Shown here: positions 1 to 8,425 of the stretch, one piece after another | Layout of the letters: every line of letters begins with the position of its first letter | Numbering within the stretch: the first letter of the stretch is position 1 | Assembly (NCBI GenBank): GCA_903904605.1 | Contig: CAIVDC010000118.1 | Coordinates: forward strand, 1 to 64,000 | Source: an uncultured Sterolibacterium sp. | Lineage (GTDB): Bacteria; Pseudomonadota; Gammaproteobacteria; Burkholderiales; Rhodocyclaceae | Direction: 5' to 3' | Length of the DNA stretch: 64,000 bases | Translations under genes and position numbers: made by a program | The notes under the pieces: model-generated | Told to the model about the DNA's origin: nothing | Database searches by the model: none | Seen by the model: only the letters and a program-made list of their open reading frames with translations

Positions 1-22
1 CGGCCCTCGCCCGTTGACCGCT

Positions 23-64
23 TTATCCCCATTTCGCGCACAACATTTCCACAGCTTATCCACT
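23..64 (+). promoter_or_regulatory. Cluster of DnaA-box-like 9-mers upstream of dnaB
   Basis: Three 9-mers resembling the DnaA box TTATCCACA lie in 42 bp: TTATCCCCA (23-31, 8/9), ATTTCCACA (45-53, 7/9) and TTATCCACT (56-64, 8/9). All are on the plus strand and end about 55 bp before the dnaB start. They are AT-richer than their surroundings. They may let DnaA control dnaB, but two or three near-matches can arise by chance, and there is no AT-rich unwinding element here to suggest an origin. Confidence 0.35.
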
Positions 65-106
65 CCCCCCGCAGCCCCATGTGCCGGTAGACTGTGGGTC
101 AACCCT

Positions 107-111
107 AGGAG
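107..111 (+). promoter_or_regulatory. dnaB ribosome binding site (decides start)
   Basis: AGGAG lies 8 nt before the ATG at 120. It fixes the dnaB start 13 codons inside the longest ORF, which opens at 81 without any Shine-Dalgarno sequence. Confidence 0.75.
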
Positions 112-119
112 ACGATGTC

Positions 120-1532
120 ATGGTACAGGCTTTGCCAAACGCGCACGCATTCTCCTCGAACCGATCCGACGATCCGCAACTTGCGGCGCTCAAACTGCCG
201 CCGCACTCGATCGAGGCGGAGCAGTCGCTGTTGGGCGGCCTGCTGCTCGACAACAGCGCCTGGGACCGGATCGCCGATATCGTCACCGAGAGCGATTTCT
301 ACCGCGACGATCACCGCCGCATCTTCCGTCACATCGCCCGGCTGATCGAGCGGGCGCGGCCGGCCGACGTGGTCACGGTGTACGAATCGATCGAGAAGAG
401 CAACGAGGTGGAGCAGGCCGGCGGTCTGGCCTATCTCGGCGAGATCGCCAACAACACGCCCTCGGCCGCCAACATCCGCCGCTATGCCGAGATCGTGCGC
501 GAGCGCGCCGTGCTGCGCCGCCTGGTCACGGTGGGCGATGAGATCGCCGCCAGTGCCCTGAATCCCGCCGGGCGCGACGCCAAGACCCTGCTCGATCAGG
601 CCGAAGCCAAAGTCTTCGAAATCGCCGAGGCTGGCGCGCGCAGCAACCAGGGCTTCGTGGCGATACAGCCGCTGCTGGGCGAGGTGGTGGACCGCATCCA
701 GGAGCTCTACGAGCAGGAGAATCCTTCGGACGTCACCGGCGTTCCGACCGGTTTCGCCGATCTCGACAAGATGACCTCCGGCTTGCAGCCGGGCGACATG
801 ATCGTCGTCGCCGGCCGTCCGTCGATGGGCAAGACCGCCTTCGCGCTCAACATCGCCGAGCATGTCGGCGTCGATCTCGGCCTGCCGGTGGCGATATTCA
901 GCCTGGAAATGTCCGGGCCGCAACTGGCAATGCGCTTCCTCTCTTCCGTCGGCCGCCTGGACGCGCACCGCATCCGCACCGGCCGGCTCAATGACGACGA
1001 GTGGGACAAGATGACCGTGGCTCTGGGCAAGCTGCACGGCGCACCCATCCACATCGACGAGACCGGCGCCTTGAACGTCACCGACCTGCGCGCCCGGGCG
1101 CGGCGCCTGGCACGACAGTTCGGCGGCAAGCTGGGCCTGATCGTGATCGACTATCTGCAGTTGATGACCTCGACCCGGGACAACGAAAATCGCGCCACCG
1201 AGATCTCCGAGATCTCGCGCTCGATCAAGGCGCTGGCCAAGGAACTTCAGGTGCCGGTGATCGCCCTGTCGCAGCTTTCGCGCAAGGTCGAGGAACGCAA
1301 CGACAAGCGTCCGCTGATGTCTGACCTGCGCGAGTCGGGCGCCATCGAGCAGGACGCCGACATCATCCTGATGATGTACCGGGAGGAGTACTACAAGCCA
1401 GACACCCAGGAGAAGGGCACGGCCGAAGTCATCATCGGCAAGCACCGGAACGGACCTACGGGCATCGTCCGGCTCACCTTCCTCGGCGAATACACCCGCT
1501 TCCAGAGTTTCGCCCAGCCGGGGAGCTATTGA
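120..1532 (+). CDS. dnaB: Replicative DNA helicase DnaB
   Basis: This is the hexameric 5'-3' helicase that unwinds DNA at the replication fork and recruits primase; it acts in the cytoplasm. At 470 residues it matches the family length. The N-terminal helical domain starts around residue 25 (PHSIEAEQSLLGGLL). The RecA-like C-terminal domain carries Walker A GRPSMGKTAF near residue 231, Walker B LIVIDYLQLM, and the SQLSRKVE and DLRESGAIEQDAD motifs. ATG 120 is chosen over the ORF start at 81 because AGGAG sits 8 nt upstream and the 13 extra residues are not typical of the family. No intein is present. The gene is convergent with phoH. Confidence 0.97.
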   Translation: MVQALPNAHAFSSNRSDDPQLAALKLPPHSIEAEQSLLGGLLLDNSAWDRIADIVTESDFYRDDHRRIFRHIARLIERARPADVVTVYESIEKSNEVEQAGGLAYLGEIANNTPSAANIRRYAEIVRERAVLRRLVTVGDEIAASALNPAGRDAKTLLDQAEAKVFEIAEAGARSNQGFVAIQPLLGEVVDRIQELYEQENPSDVTGVPTGFADLDKMTSGLQPGDMIVVAGRPSMGKTAFALNIAEHVGVDLGLPVAIFSLEMSGPQLAMRFLSSVGRLDAHRIRTGRLNDDEWDKMTVALGKLHGAPIHIDETGALNVTDLRARARRLARQFGGKLGLIVIDYLQLMTSTRDNENRATEISEISRSIKALAKELQVPVIALSQLSRKVEERNDKRPLMSDLRESGAIEQDADIILMMYREEYYKPDTQEKGTAEVIIGKHRNGPTGIVRLTFLGEYTRFQSFAQPGSY

Positions 1533-1542
1533 AATTTGCCCT

Positions 1543-1563
1543 TGCCGGGTCTCGCCCCCGGCA
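1543..1563. terminator. Hairpin between convergent dnaB and phoH
   Basis: TGCCGGG (1543-1549) and CCCGGCA (1557-1563) form a perfect 7-bp GC-rich stem with a 7-nt loop in the 39-bp gap between the two stop codons. It could serve both strands. No T-run follows on either side, so a classical intrinsic terminator is not proven. Confidence 0.4.
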
Positions 1564-1571
1564 GGCCGTCG

Positions 1572-2972
1572 CTATAGCACTTCTCCGGCGTGGTCGGCCA
1601 GGCGCGAGCGCTCGCCGCGTTGCAGGGTGATGTGTCCCGAATGCGGCCAGCCCTTGAAACGGTCGACGACGTAGGTGAGGCCGGAGCTGCCTTCGGTCAG
1701 GTAAGGCGTGTCGATCTGTGCGATGTTGCCGAGACAGACCACCTTGGTGCCCGGTCCGGCGCGGGTGATCAGCGTCTTCATCTGCTTCGGCGTCAGGTTT
1801 TGGGCCTCGTCGATGATCACGAACTTGTTCAGGAAGGTACGGCCGCGCATGAAGTTGAGCGACTTGATCTTGATCCGGTTGCGGATCAGGTCCATGGTCG
1901 CGGCGCGACCCCAATCGCCGCCTTGCGCGTCATCGGCGGGGTGGTTCAGGACATCGAGGTTGTCCTCGAGCGCACCCATCCATGGCGTCATCTTCTCTTC
2001 CTCGGTGCCGGGCAGGAAGCCGATGTCTTCACCCACCGGGATGGTGACGCGAGTGATGATGATCTCCGCGTAACGCTTGGCTTCCAGCACCTGGGTGAGG
2101 CTTGCGGCCAGGGTGAGCAGTGTCTTGCCGGTGCCCGCCTGGCCGAGCAGGGTGACAAAGTCGATCTCGGGATTCATCAGCAGGTTGAGCGCGAAATTCT
2201 GCTCCCGGTTCTTCGCCGTGATGCCCCAGACGGCGTTCCTGTGGTGGGTGTAATCGGTCAGTGTCTCCAGCACGGCGCTCTTGCCGCCGGCCTCGCGCAC
2301 CCAGGCGTGAAGCGGCTGGGAACCTTCCTGCCAGACGAACTCATTGATCAGGAGTTCGGCGCACAGCGGCCCCTGGAGCCGATAGAAAGCGCGGCCATCC
2401 TGTTTCCAGGACTGCATGTCCTTGCCGTGGCTATCCCAGAAGTCGGCGGGCAGTTCCCGTGCGCCGGTGTACAGGAGGTCGCTGTCTTCGAGAACCTTGT
2501 CGTTGAAATAATCCTGCGCATCGAGGCCCAGCGCGCGGGCCTTGATGCGCATATTGATGTCCTTGGTGACCAGAATGACCGGGCGCTTCGGGAATTTCTC
2601 CGACAGGTGCAGCGCCACTGCGATGATCTGGTTGTCCGCCTTGGCGGTGGGCAGCGAAGCGGGAACGGCGTCGTTGATCGCCTCGGTCTGCAGAAACAGG
2701 CGGCCGCTCGCGAGTTCGCGCGACGGTCGGGTCAGGGCGATGCCCCGCTTGATGTCATGCTCGTCGGCCGAGACGATATCGTCGAGCAGACGACTGGCCT
2801 GGCGGGCGTTGCGCGCCACCTCCGACATACCCTTCTTGTTGTTGTCGAGCTCTTCTAGGGTCATCATCGGCACGAAGATATCGTGCTCCTCGAAGCGGAA
2901 CAGGCTGGTCGGGTCATGCATCAGGACATTGGTGTCGAGAACGAACAGCTTGGTGATGCGCTTGGCGTTCAT
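1572..2972 (-). CDS. PhoH family ATPase with N-terminal PIN domain (PhoH2 type)
   Basis: This 466-residue protein joins a PIN nuclease domain (FVLDTNVLMHDP at the start, acidic residues spread over about the first 140 residues) to a C-terminal PhoH-type P-loop ATPase with Walker A GQAGTGKTLL near residue 275 and Walker B VIIDEAQN. Characterised PhoH2 proteins are ATP-dependent RNA helicase/ribonucleases; the cellular role here is unknown. The ORF track extends 27 residues upstream, but MNAKRITKLF is the natural start, because its ATG overlaps the TGA of the upstream peroxiredoxin gene (TGATG). That overlap implies translational coupling at the end of the arn-prx unit. Confidence 0.92.
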   Translation of the reverse strand: MNAKRITKLFVLDTNVLMHDPTSLFRFEEHDIFVPMMTLEELDNNKKGMSEVARNARQASRLLDDIVSADEHDIKRGIALTRPSRELASGRLFLQTEAINDAVPASLPTAKADNQIIAVALHLSEKFPKRPVILVTKDINMRIKARALGLDAQDYFNDKVLEDSDLLYTGARELPADFWDSHGKDMQSWKQDGRAFYRLQGPLCAELLINEFVWQEGSQPLHAWVREAGGKSAVLETLTDYTHHRNAVWGITAKNREQNFALNLLMNPEIDFVTLLGQAGTGKTLLTLAASLTQVLEAKRYAEIIITRVTIPVGEDIGFLPGTEEEKMTPWMGALEDNLDVLNHPADDAQGGDWGRAATMDLIRNRIKIKSLNFMRGRTFLNKFVIIDEAQNLTPKQMKTLITRAGPGTKVVCLGNIAQIDTPYLTEGSSGLTYVVDRFKGWPHSGHITLQRGERSRLADHAGEVL

Positions 2973-3448
2973 CAGGGCAGGGTTCCCGCGTTGAGGGATT
3001 TGACCGCGTCGAGGACCTCGGCGGCGTGGCCGTCCGCCTTGACCCCACGCCATTCGCGGCGCAGCACGCCATTGCCGTCGATAAGGAAGGTGCTGCGCTC
3101 TATCCCGCGCACTTGCTTGCCGTACATGTTCTTCATCTTGATGACGGAGAACACGGTGCTGGCGATTTCCTCCTCGTCGGCCAGAAGTTCGAAAGGCAGC
3201 GCCAGCTTGGCCTTAAAACTCTCGTGAGACTTCAGGCTGTCGCGCGAGATGCCGTAGACCGCGCAGTTCTGGCGGACGAATTCCTCGTGCAGATCGCGGA
3301 ACTGGCCGGCCTCGGTGGTGCAGCCGGGCGTGCTGTCCTTGGGATAGAAATAGAGCAGGAGCATCGTTCCGCGCATGGCGTCGAGTTCGAAGTTCTTGCC
3401 TCCGGTTGCCGGCAGGGAAAAATTCGGGACGATTTTGTTCAGCATCAT
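2972..3448 (-). CDS. bcp: Thioredoxin-dependent thiol peroxidase (PrxQ/BCP family)
   Basis: A 158-residue cytoplasmic peroxiredoxin that reduces hydrogen peroxide and organic hydroperoxides. The PrxQ motif YPKDSTPGCTTEAGQFRD holds the peroxidatic Cys. The resolving Cys found five residues later in E. coli BCP is replaced by Gly. The only other nearby cysteine is in RQNCAVYG, so the enzyme may work as a 1-Cys type or use another resolving partner. Two consecutive ATGs follow AGGAGG (3451-3456); the second (3445) has the better 5-nt spacing. That Shine-Dalgarno sequence abuts the arnD stop codon, so the gene is co-transcribed with arn and coupled to phoH. Confidence 0.93.
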   Translation of the reverse strand: MMLNKIVPNFSLPATGGKNFELDAMRGTMLLLYFYPKDSTPGCTTEAGQFRDLHEEFVRQNCAVYGISRDSLKSHESFKAKLALPFELLADEEEIASTVFSVIKMKNMYGKQVRGIERSTFLIDGNGVLRREWRGVKADGHAAEVLDAVKSLNAGTLP

Positions 3449-3454
3449 TTCCTC

Positions 3455-4384
3455 CTAGGGGTTGGCGGATGAGAGGAATTCGTCGCCTTGCAGCATCAGC
3501 GTGCCGCCGCGGCCCGGAATCTCTCCCCGGATCACTTCGTGCCTGGGCAGCTTCCGCAGATCCAGCCCGGCATAGATCGCCCGGGTCGAAGTCAATTCAT
3601 AACCCTGATCGAGCCAGCCTTTGAGCAGGCGCTCCAGGACCGGTAGGAGCTTCATGCCTTCCAGCTCCGCGTGCAGCGTGTATACCTGGTCGCGCTGGGG
3701 CGATTCCCGCGTGAGCTTGAGCAGCGTCTCATGAACATTCTCGGCGTTCACGCCTGAGCGCCCGATCAGCTCATCCAGCGTCGGCAGGGTGGTCGGCAGC
3801 TGCGGGCAGGCGATCACCTCTGCATTGCACACGGGCATGAAGGGGTGGCTGCCGCGCGTATCCGAGGCGTAGTCGAAGCCCAGCCGCTGGGTCAGGCGCA
3901 GCGCATGGGCGTTCATTTGCCAGCCGGCGGCGCCGTGGGTCCTGGCCGCCATGCCGAAGATCGCGGCAAAGCGCTCGCAGGCGCGCCCCATCTCGCCTTC
4001 GGTCCAGGCGGGGCTGGCCTGCAGGATGCCGTCTTGCCACTTGACGTGATCCCAGCAGTGGATGCCGACTTCATAACCTGCGTCGCGGACGCTCTTCAGG
4101 ACGTCCGCGCAGGCGCGGCCGATGTCGGGTCCGGGCAGGAGAGTGCCGTACATCAGCGTCTTCAAGCCGTAATGGGACAGCACGGAAGTGCGTGACACCT
4201 TTTTCATGAAGCTCGGCCGGAAGGCGCGCTTGATGGCCCGGCCGGTATGGTCGGGACCGAGCGAGAACAGGAAGGTGGCCTGGGCGTCGAAGCGGCGCAG
4301 CAGATCCACCAGCCCGGGCACTCCTTTCAGCGTACCGCGGTAGGTGTCGACGTCGATCTTCAGGGCGAGCTTCAAATTCGCCAT
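3455..4384 (-). CDS. arnD: 4-deoxy-4-formamido-L-arabinose-phosphoundecaprenol deformylase ArnD
   Basis: A polysaccharide-deacetylase (NodB-fold) enzyme that removes the formyl group from undecaprenyl-phosphate-L-Ara4FN before transfer to lipid A. The 309-residue protein begins with LKIDVDTYRGTLKGVPGL, which aligns with the metal-binding start of ArnD, and carries VGIHCWDHVKWQ, AAGWQMN and YTLHAELEG, all ArnD signatures. The ORF track runs 288 codons further upstream, but that part is an antiframe of the decarboxylase gene. The ATG at 4384 overlaps the TGA of the upstream gene (TGATG). Confidence 0.93.
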   Translation of the reverse strand: MANLKLALKIDVDTYRGTLKGVPGLVDLLRRFDAQATFLFSLGPDHTGRAIKRAFRPSFMKKVSRTSVLSHYGLKTLMYGTLLPGPDIGRACADVLKSVRDAGYEVGIHCWDHVKWQDGILQASPAWTEGEMGRACERFAAIFGMAARTHGAAGWQMNAHALRLTQRLGFDYASDTRGSHPFMPVCNAEVIACPQLPTTLPTLDELIGRSGVNAENVHETLLKLTRESPQRDQVYTLHAELEGMKLLPVLERLLKGWLDQGYELTSTRAIYAGLDLRKLPRHEVIRGEIPGRGGTLMLQGDEFLSSANP

Positions 4385-5427
4385 CAATCGACCAGGCTGC
4401 GCGCCGCAGCGACGTCGCCGCGATACGCATCGAGAATGTGGCGCAAGGCATCCTGCATGTTCACCTTCGGCGCCCAGTCGAAGTCGGCCATGGTGTTCTC
4501 GATCTTGGGCACGCGGTTTTGCACATCCTGGTAGCCGCTGCCGTAGTACTCTCCGGAAGTGGTCTCCTGAATCTCGACCTTCTCGGCGCTCGCGCGGTAT
4601 TCCGGATACTGCTTGGCCATGCTGAGCATCATGCCGGCCAGTTCGCGCACCGAGTAATTGTTGCCGGGATTGCCGATGTTGTAGATCTTGCCGCTGGCGA
4701 TCCCGTTCCGGTTCTCGATGATTTTCATCAAGGCTGCGATGCCGTCGGCGACATAGGTGAATGCGCGCTTCTGGGCACCGCCGTCGACCAGCTTGATCGG
4801 TTCGCCGCGCACGATATGGCCCAGGAACTGGGTGATGACGCGGCTGCTGCCCTCCTTCGGCGTGTGGATAGAGTCGAGTCCGGCGCCGATCCAGTTGAAC
4901 GGACGGAACAGCGTGTAATCGAGTCCTTCCTGCTGCCCGTAGGCGGCGATCACGCGGTCCATCAGCTGCTTGGCGCAGGCATAGATCCAGCGCGGCTTGT
5001 TGATCGGGCCGTAGACCAGATTGGACGTTTCCGGGTCGAATTCTGCATCGGCAGACATCCCATAGACTTCGGAGGTCGAGGGAAAGATCACCCGCTTGCC
5101 GTATTTCACGGCATGGCGAATGATCGGCAGGTTGGCCTCGAAATCCAGTTCGAAGACCCGCAGCGGCTCCTTGACATAGGTCGCCGGCGTGGCGATGGCC
5201 ACCAGCGGCAGTACCGTGTCGCATTTCCTGACGTGATATTCGATCCACTCCTTGTTGATGGTGATGTCGCCCTCGAAAAAATGAAAGCGCGGGTGATCGA
5301 TGAGGTCGGCGACGCGCTCCGACTGCATGTCCATGCCATGGACCTCCCAGTCGGTGGTTTCGATGATGCGTTGCGACAGATGGTGGCCGATGAAGCCATT
5401 GACGCCGAGGATGAGGATTTTTTTCAT
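4384..5427 (-). CDS. arnA: UDP-glucuronic acid decarboxylase (ArnA C-terminal domain as a stand-alone protein)
   Basis: An extended short-chain dehydrogenase (347 aa) that oxidises and decarboxylates UDP-glucuronate to UDP-4-keto-L-arabinose. The N-terminal NAD-binding motif is LGVNGFIGHHL, and the catalytic Tyr-x3-Lys is in YACAKQLMD. FPSTSEVYG and FRPFNWIG match the ArnA dehydrogenase domain closely. In E. coli this domain is fused behind the formyltransferase; here the two are adjacent separate genes in the same order, with a 6-bp gap. That position and the rest of the arn operon favour ArnA over a generic NAD-sugar epimerase. Confidence 0.92.
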   Translation of the reverse strand: MKKILILGVNGFIGHHLSQRIIETTDWEVHGMDMQSERVADLIDHPRFHFFEGDITINKEWIEYHVRKCDTVLPLVAIATPATYVKEPLRVFELDFEANLPIIRHAVKYGKRVIFPSTSEVYGMSADAEFDPETSNLVYGPINKPRWIYACAKQLMDRVIAAYGQQEGLDYTLFRPFNWIGAGLDSIHTPKEGSSRVITQFLGHIVRGEPIKLVDGGAQKRAFTYVADGIAALMKIIENRNGIASGKIYNIGNPGNNYSVRELAGMMLSMAKQYPEYRASAEKVEIQETTSGEYYGSGYQDVQNRVPKIENTMADFDWAPKVNMQDALRHILDAYRGDVAAARSLVD

Positions 5428-5433
5428 GATGGC

Positions 5434-6372
5434 CTAGGTGAGTGAGAGTTTTTCCGGGCCGAAACGGCCCAGGAAGCGGGCCGCATCAAGCGCCATACCG
5501 TCGTATTCGAGCGCGAGCAAACGCAACACCTTGCCGTCGGCGCAATCGGCATAGATCGCGCTTCCTTCGGCATAGAGCCCGGACGACGGGCTTCTCGGCT
5601 TGCGGCCCGGTTGCAGCATGCTCCTGTAAAGCGCCAGGCGCTTGCCGGACAGATCGCAGAAGGCGCCTGGGTAAGGCGGCGCTACGGCGCGTATCAGGTC
5701 GTGGATGGTCTGTGCCCCCTGACGCCAATCGATCAGGCCGTCAGCGGGCTTCCTGCCGCCGAAATAGGAAGCTTGCAGAGGATCCTGAACCTTTTCCGGT
5801 GCGCAATCGGCCAGGAGCTGCGGCAAGACGCCATGGAGCGCCATTTCGGCGGCCACCGTGACCTTGTTGAAGACCTCGGCCGCCGTGTCGTCGGGCAGGA
5901 TGGGCACGGCCTGCTGCGCCACGATAGCGCCTGCGTCGGGCTTGTCCAGCATGCGGTGCAGGGTGGCCCCGGTCTCTCGCTCGCCCTTCAGTACCGCCCA
6001 GTTCACCGGCGTGCGGCCGCGGTATTTCGGCAGCAGCGAACCGTGCATGTTGTAGGCGCCGCGTCGGGGCGTGGCGAGCAGGGGTTTCCCGAGCATCTGC
6101 CGGTAGTAGAACGAGAACAGGAAATCCGGCGCCAGCGCCGAGATTCGTTCGACGATCGCCGGGTCGTTGGGGTCCGTCGGCGTAATGCACGGGATGCCGT
6201 GCAACTCGGCGAGCGCCGCGACACTGCCGAACCAGATCGTCTCATTCGGGCTGTCCTGGTGCGTCACGACCAGCTTCACGTCGACCGCGCCGGCCAACAG
6301 CACCGACAGGCAGCGCACCCCGACTTGGTGGTAGGCGAAAACGACGGCGCTGGCGGGGACGGCGGGCATCAT
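5434..6372 (-). CDS. arnA: UDP-4-amino-4-deoxy-L-arabinose formyltransferase (ArnA N-terminal domain as a stand-alone protein)
   Basis: This 312-residue enzyme uses 10-formyl-tetrahydrofolate to N-formylate UDP-L-Ara4N. It has the formyltransferase core with NMHGSLLPKYRGRTPVNWAV (catalytic Asn and His), followed by DAGAIVAQQ with the catalytic Asp, and a C-terminal FMT-like domain. The longer ORF at this locus is read through an arnC antiframe. The start is one of two tandem ATGs at 6372/6369, which overlap the arnC TGA. The formyltransferase is translated just before its decarboxylase partner. Confidence 0.91.
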   Translation of the reverse strand: MMPAVPASAVVFAYHQVGVRCLSVLLAGAVDVKLVVTHQDSPNETIWFGSVAALAELHGIPCITPTDPNDPAIVERISALAPDFLFSFYYRQMLGKPLLATPRRGAYNMHGSLLPKYRGRTPVNWAVLKGERETGATLHRMLDKPDAGAIVAQQAVPILPDDTAAEVFNKVTVAAEMALHGVLPQLLADCAPEKVQDPLQASYFGGRKPADGLIDWRQGAQTIHDLIRAVAPPYPGAFCDLSGKRLALYRSMLQPGRKPRSPSSGLYAEGSAIYADCADGKVLRLLALEYDGMALDAARFLGRFGPEKLSLT

Positions 6373-7310
6373 GGTTGCCTCGTCTCGAGGATCGCCTCGA
6401 TGATGTACCGCGGCCGCTGGCGCACCTGCTGATAGATGCGGCCGACGTATTCGCCGAGCAGGCCGACGCCGAACAGCGTCAGGCCGATCAGGAAGAAGGC
6501 GATGCCGAACAGGGTGAACAGGCCTTCGGCCTCCGGGCCGACCAGGACCCGGCGCAATGCGAGATAGGCGACGAACAGCACCGACAGCGTCGAGATGAGG
6601 ATGCCGATCATGGAGAACCATTGCAGCGGCACCACCGAGAAGCCGGTCATCAGGTCGAAGTTGAGGCGGATCAGGCTGTAGAGGGAATACTTCGATTCGC
6701 CGGCGTGGCGCTCTTCGTGGCCGATCTCGATTTCGGTCGGGTGTTTCGCGAAAGCGTAGCCCAGCGCCGGCATGAAGGTGCTGACCTCGTGGCAACTGTT
6801 GATGGTCTCGACGATGGATCTCGAATAGGCGCGCATCATGCATCCCTGATCGGTCATCTTGATGCGGGTGATCCGCTCGCGCAGCCGGTTCATGGCGCGC
6901 GAGGCCCAGCGCCGGAAGAGACTGTCCCGGCGGAGCTTGCGGATGGTGCCGACGTAGTCGTAGCCCTCGCGGACCTTATCGACCAGCGCGCCGATTTCTT
7001 CGGGCGGATTTTGCAGATCGGCATCGAGGGTGATCACCATTTCTCCGCGGCTTTGCTCGAAGCCCGCCGTAATCGCCATATGCTGGCCGAAGTTGGCGGC
7101 GAACAGCACGATACGGGTGACCTCGGGGCGTGCCTGCCATTGCTGGCGGAGAATGGCGGCGGAGCGATCGCTGCTGCCGTCGTTGATGAAGATCACTTCG
7201 TAGCGGGCGCCCAAGGCGTCCAGCGCCGGATAAAGCCGATCGAACAGCGCGGCCAAGCCGTCCTCTTCGTTGTAGACGGGAATGACGACGGAAATTTCTG
7301 GCTGATTCAT
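6369..7310 (-). CDS. arnC: Undecaprenyl-phosphate 4-deoxy-4-formamido-L-arabinose transferase ArnC
   Basis: A GT2 family membrane glycosyltransferase (313 aa) that moves L-Ara4FN from UDP to undecaprenyl phosphate on the cytoplasmic face. It shows EISVVIPVYNEEDGL at the N terminus, DADLQNPPEEI as the DxD-type metal and nucleotide-sugar site, then two C-terminal membrane segments around residues 225-290 (WFSMIGILISTLSVLFVAYL and LFTLFGIAFFLIGLTLFGVGLL). The start ATG overlaps the arnB stop (ATGA). ArnC and dolichyl-phosphate-mannose synthase-like proteins share this architecture; the operon decides the call. Confidence 0.93.
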   Translation of the reverse strand: MNQPEISVVIPVYNEEDGLAALFDRLYPALDALGARYEVIFINDGSSDRSAAILRQQWQARPEVTRIVLFAANFGQHMAITAGFEQSRGEMVITLDADLQNPPEEIGALVDKVREGYDYVGTIRKLRRDSLFRRWASRAMNRLRERITRIKMTDQGCMMRAYSRSIVETINSCHEVSTFMPALGYAFAKHPTEIEIGHEERHAGESKYSLYSLIRLNFDLMTGFSVVPLQWFSMIGILISTLSVLFVAYLALRRVLVGPEAEGLFTLFGIAFFLIGLTLFGVGLLGEYVGRIYQQVRQRPRYIIEAILETRQP

Positions 7311-8425
7311 GCGGAGGGCTTGAGGATGGCGGCCAAGGCCGTGCAGACGCGGTCGACGTCCGAGTCCTGCATGGCCGGGAAAAGGGGGAGTGTAATAGTT
7401 TGACCGCCAACCCGCTCGGCCTGCGGAAAATCGCCCGCCCGGTAGCCCTGCTGGCGATACAGGGAAAACAGATGCAGCGCCGGGTAATGCACGCCGATGC
7501 CGATGCCGTGCTCCTTCATCGCGGCGATGACCTGCCCGCGCCGGCTGCCGGAAGGCAGCAGCACCTGATACATGTGCCAGTTGGAATTGTCGAAATCGCG
7601 CAGCGGCAGTTCCAGGCCGGCGATGGCCAGTTCGTCGAAATGTTCGAAGTAGCGATGCGCCAGTTCGCGGCGTCTCTGCGTGAACGCTGCCAGGCGCTTC
7701 AACTGTCCGAGCCCGATCGTCGCGGCGATGTCGGTGAGATTGAACTTGCCGCCGAGCACGTCGGCGTCCATGGAGCCGTCGGCAAAGCGCGTCACCCCCT
7801 GCAGGCGCAGCCGCTCGCAAAGCCCGGCATCGACGTCCTGGGGCAGCACCAGCGCGCCGCCTTCTCCCGTGGTGATGTTCTTGTTGGCATGAAAGCTGAA
7901 GGAAACGAAATCGCCTGTGGCGCCTATGCGCCGGCCGCGCCATTGGGCACCGAAGGCTTGGGCGGCATCCTCGATCACGCGCAGTTTGTGATCGCCGGCG
8001 ATGGCGTAGAGCCGGTCGCGAGCCACCGGCAGGCCGGCCAGATCGACCGGAATGATCGCCCGGGTTCTGGCGGTGACGGCGGCCTCGATCCGCTCCAGGT
8101 CGATGTTGCGGGTGACCGGGTCGATGTCGACGAACACCGGCCGGGCCCCTGCGGCGAGCACCACGCTGGCGCTGGCAACCCAGGTCAGCGGCGCGGTGAT
8201 GACCTCGTCGCCCGGGCCTATTCCGGCCAGCGTCAGCGCCACCTGCATGGTAGCCGTGCCGGAACTGAAGGCGCGCACCGGACGTCCGCCGCAGTAGTCG
8301 GACAGCGCCGCCTCGAACTCCTTGACCTTCGGACCGCTGGTGATCCAGCCGGAGCGCAGGACATCGCCGACGGCGGCGATGGTTTCCTCGTCGATGGAGG
8401 GGCGGGTAAAAGGCAGAAAGGTCAT
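7307..8425 (-). CDS. arnB: UDP-4-amino-4-deoxy-L-arabinose aminotransferase ArnB
   Basis: A DegT/DnrJ/EryC1 family PLP enzyme (372 aa) that transfers the amino group of glutamate to UDP-4-keto-L-arabinose. It starts MTFLPFTRPSIDEETI and has SSGTATMQVAL (phosphate binding), EDAAQAFGAQW and SFHANKNITTGEGG, whose Lys carries PLP. The C-terminal RxGVHYPALH-like segment (GIGVHYPALHLF) is typical. The start codon overlaps the upstream flippase gene by ATGA; the extra 57 residues of the ORF come from that gene's antiframe. Confidence 0.94.
   Translation of the reverse strand: MTFLPFTRPSIDEETIAAVGDVLRSGWITSGPKVKEFEAALSDYCGGRPVRAFSSGTATMQVALTLAGIGPGDEVITAPLTWVASASVVLAAGARPVFVDIDPVTRNIDLERIEAAVTARTRAIIPVDLAGLPVARDRLYAIAGDHKLRVIEDAAQAFGAQWRGRRIGATGDFVSFSFHANKNITTGEGGALVLPQDVDAGLCERLRLQGVTRFADGSMDADVLGGKFNLTDIAATIGLGQLKRLAAFTQRRRELAHRYFEHFDELAIAGLELPLRDFDNSNWHMYQVLLPSGSRRGQVIAAMKEHGIGIGVHYPALHLFSLYRQQGYRAGDFPQAERVGGQTITLPLFPAMQDSDVDRVCTALAAILKPSA

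Noticed and set aside
23-64. A replication origin at the left edge because of DnaA-like boxes
   Set aside because: There is no AT-rich unwinding element, no dnaA/dnaN neighbour and too few boxes; kept only as a possible dnaB regulatory site.
105-1445. 446-aa minus-strand ORF opposite dnaB
   Set aside because: It is a GC-driven antisense shadow: low-complexity Asp/Arg/Gly/His composition, no motif, and it lies entirely inside a clear dnaB gene.
1590-2858. 422-aa plus-strand ORF opposite phoH
   Set aside because: Antisense shadow of a well-supported gene, with no recognisable domain and no ribosome binding site.
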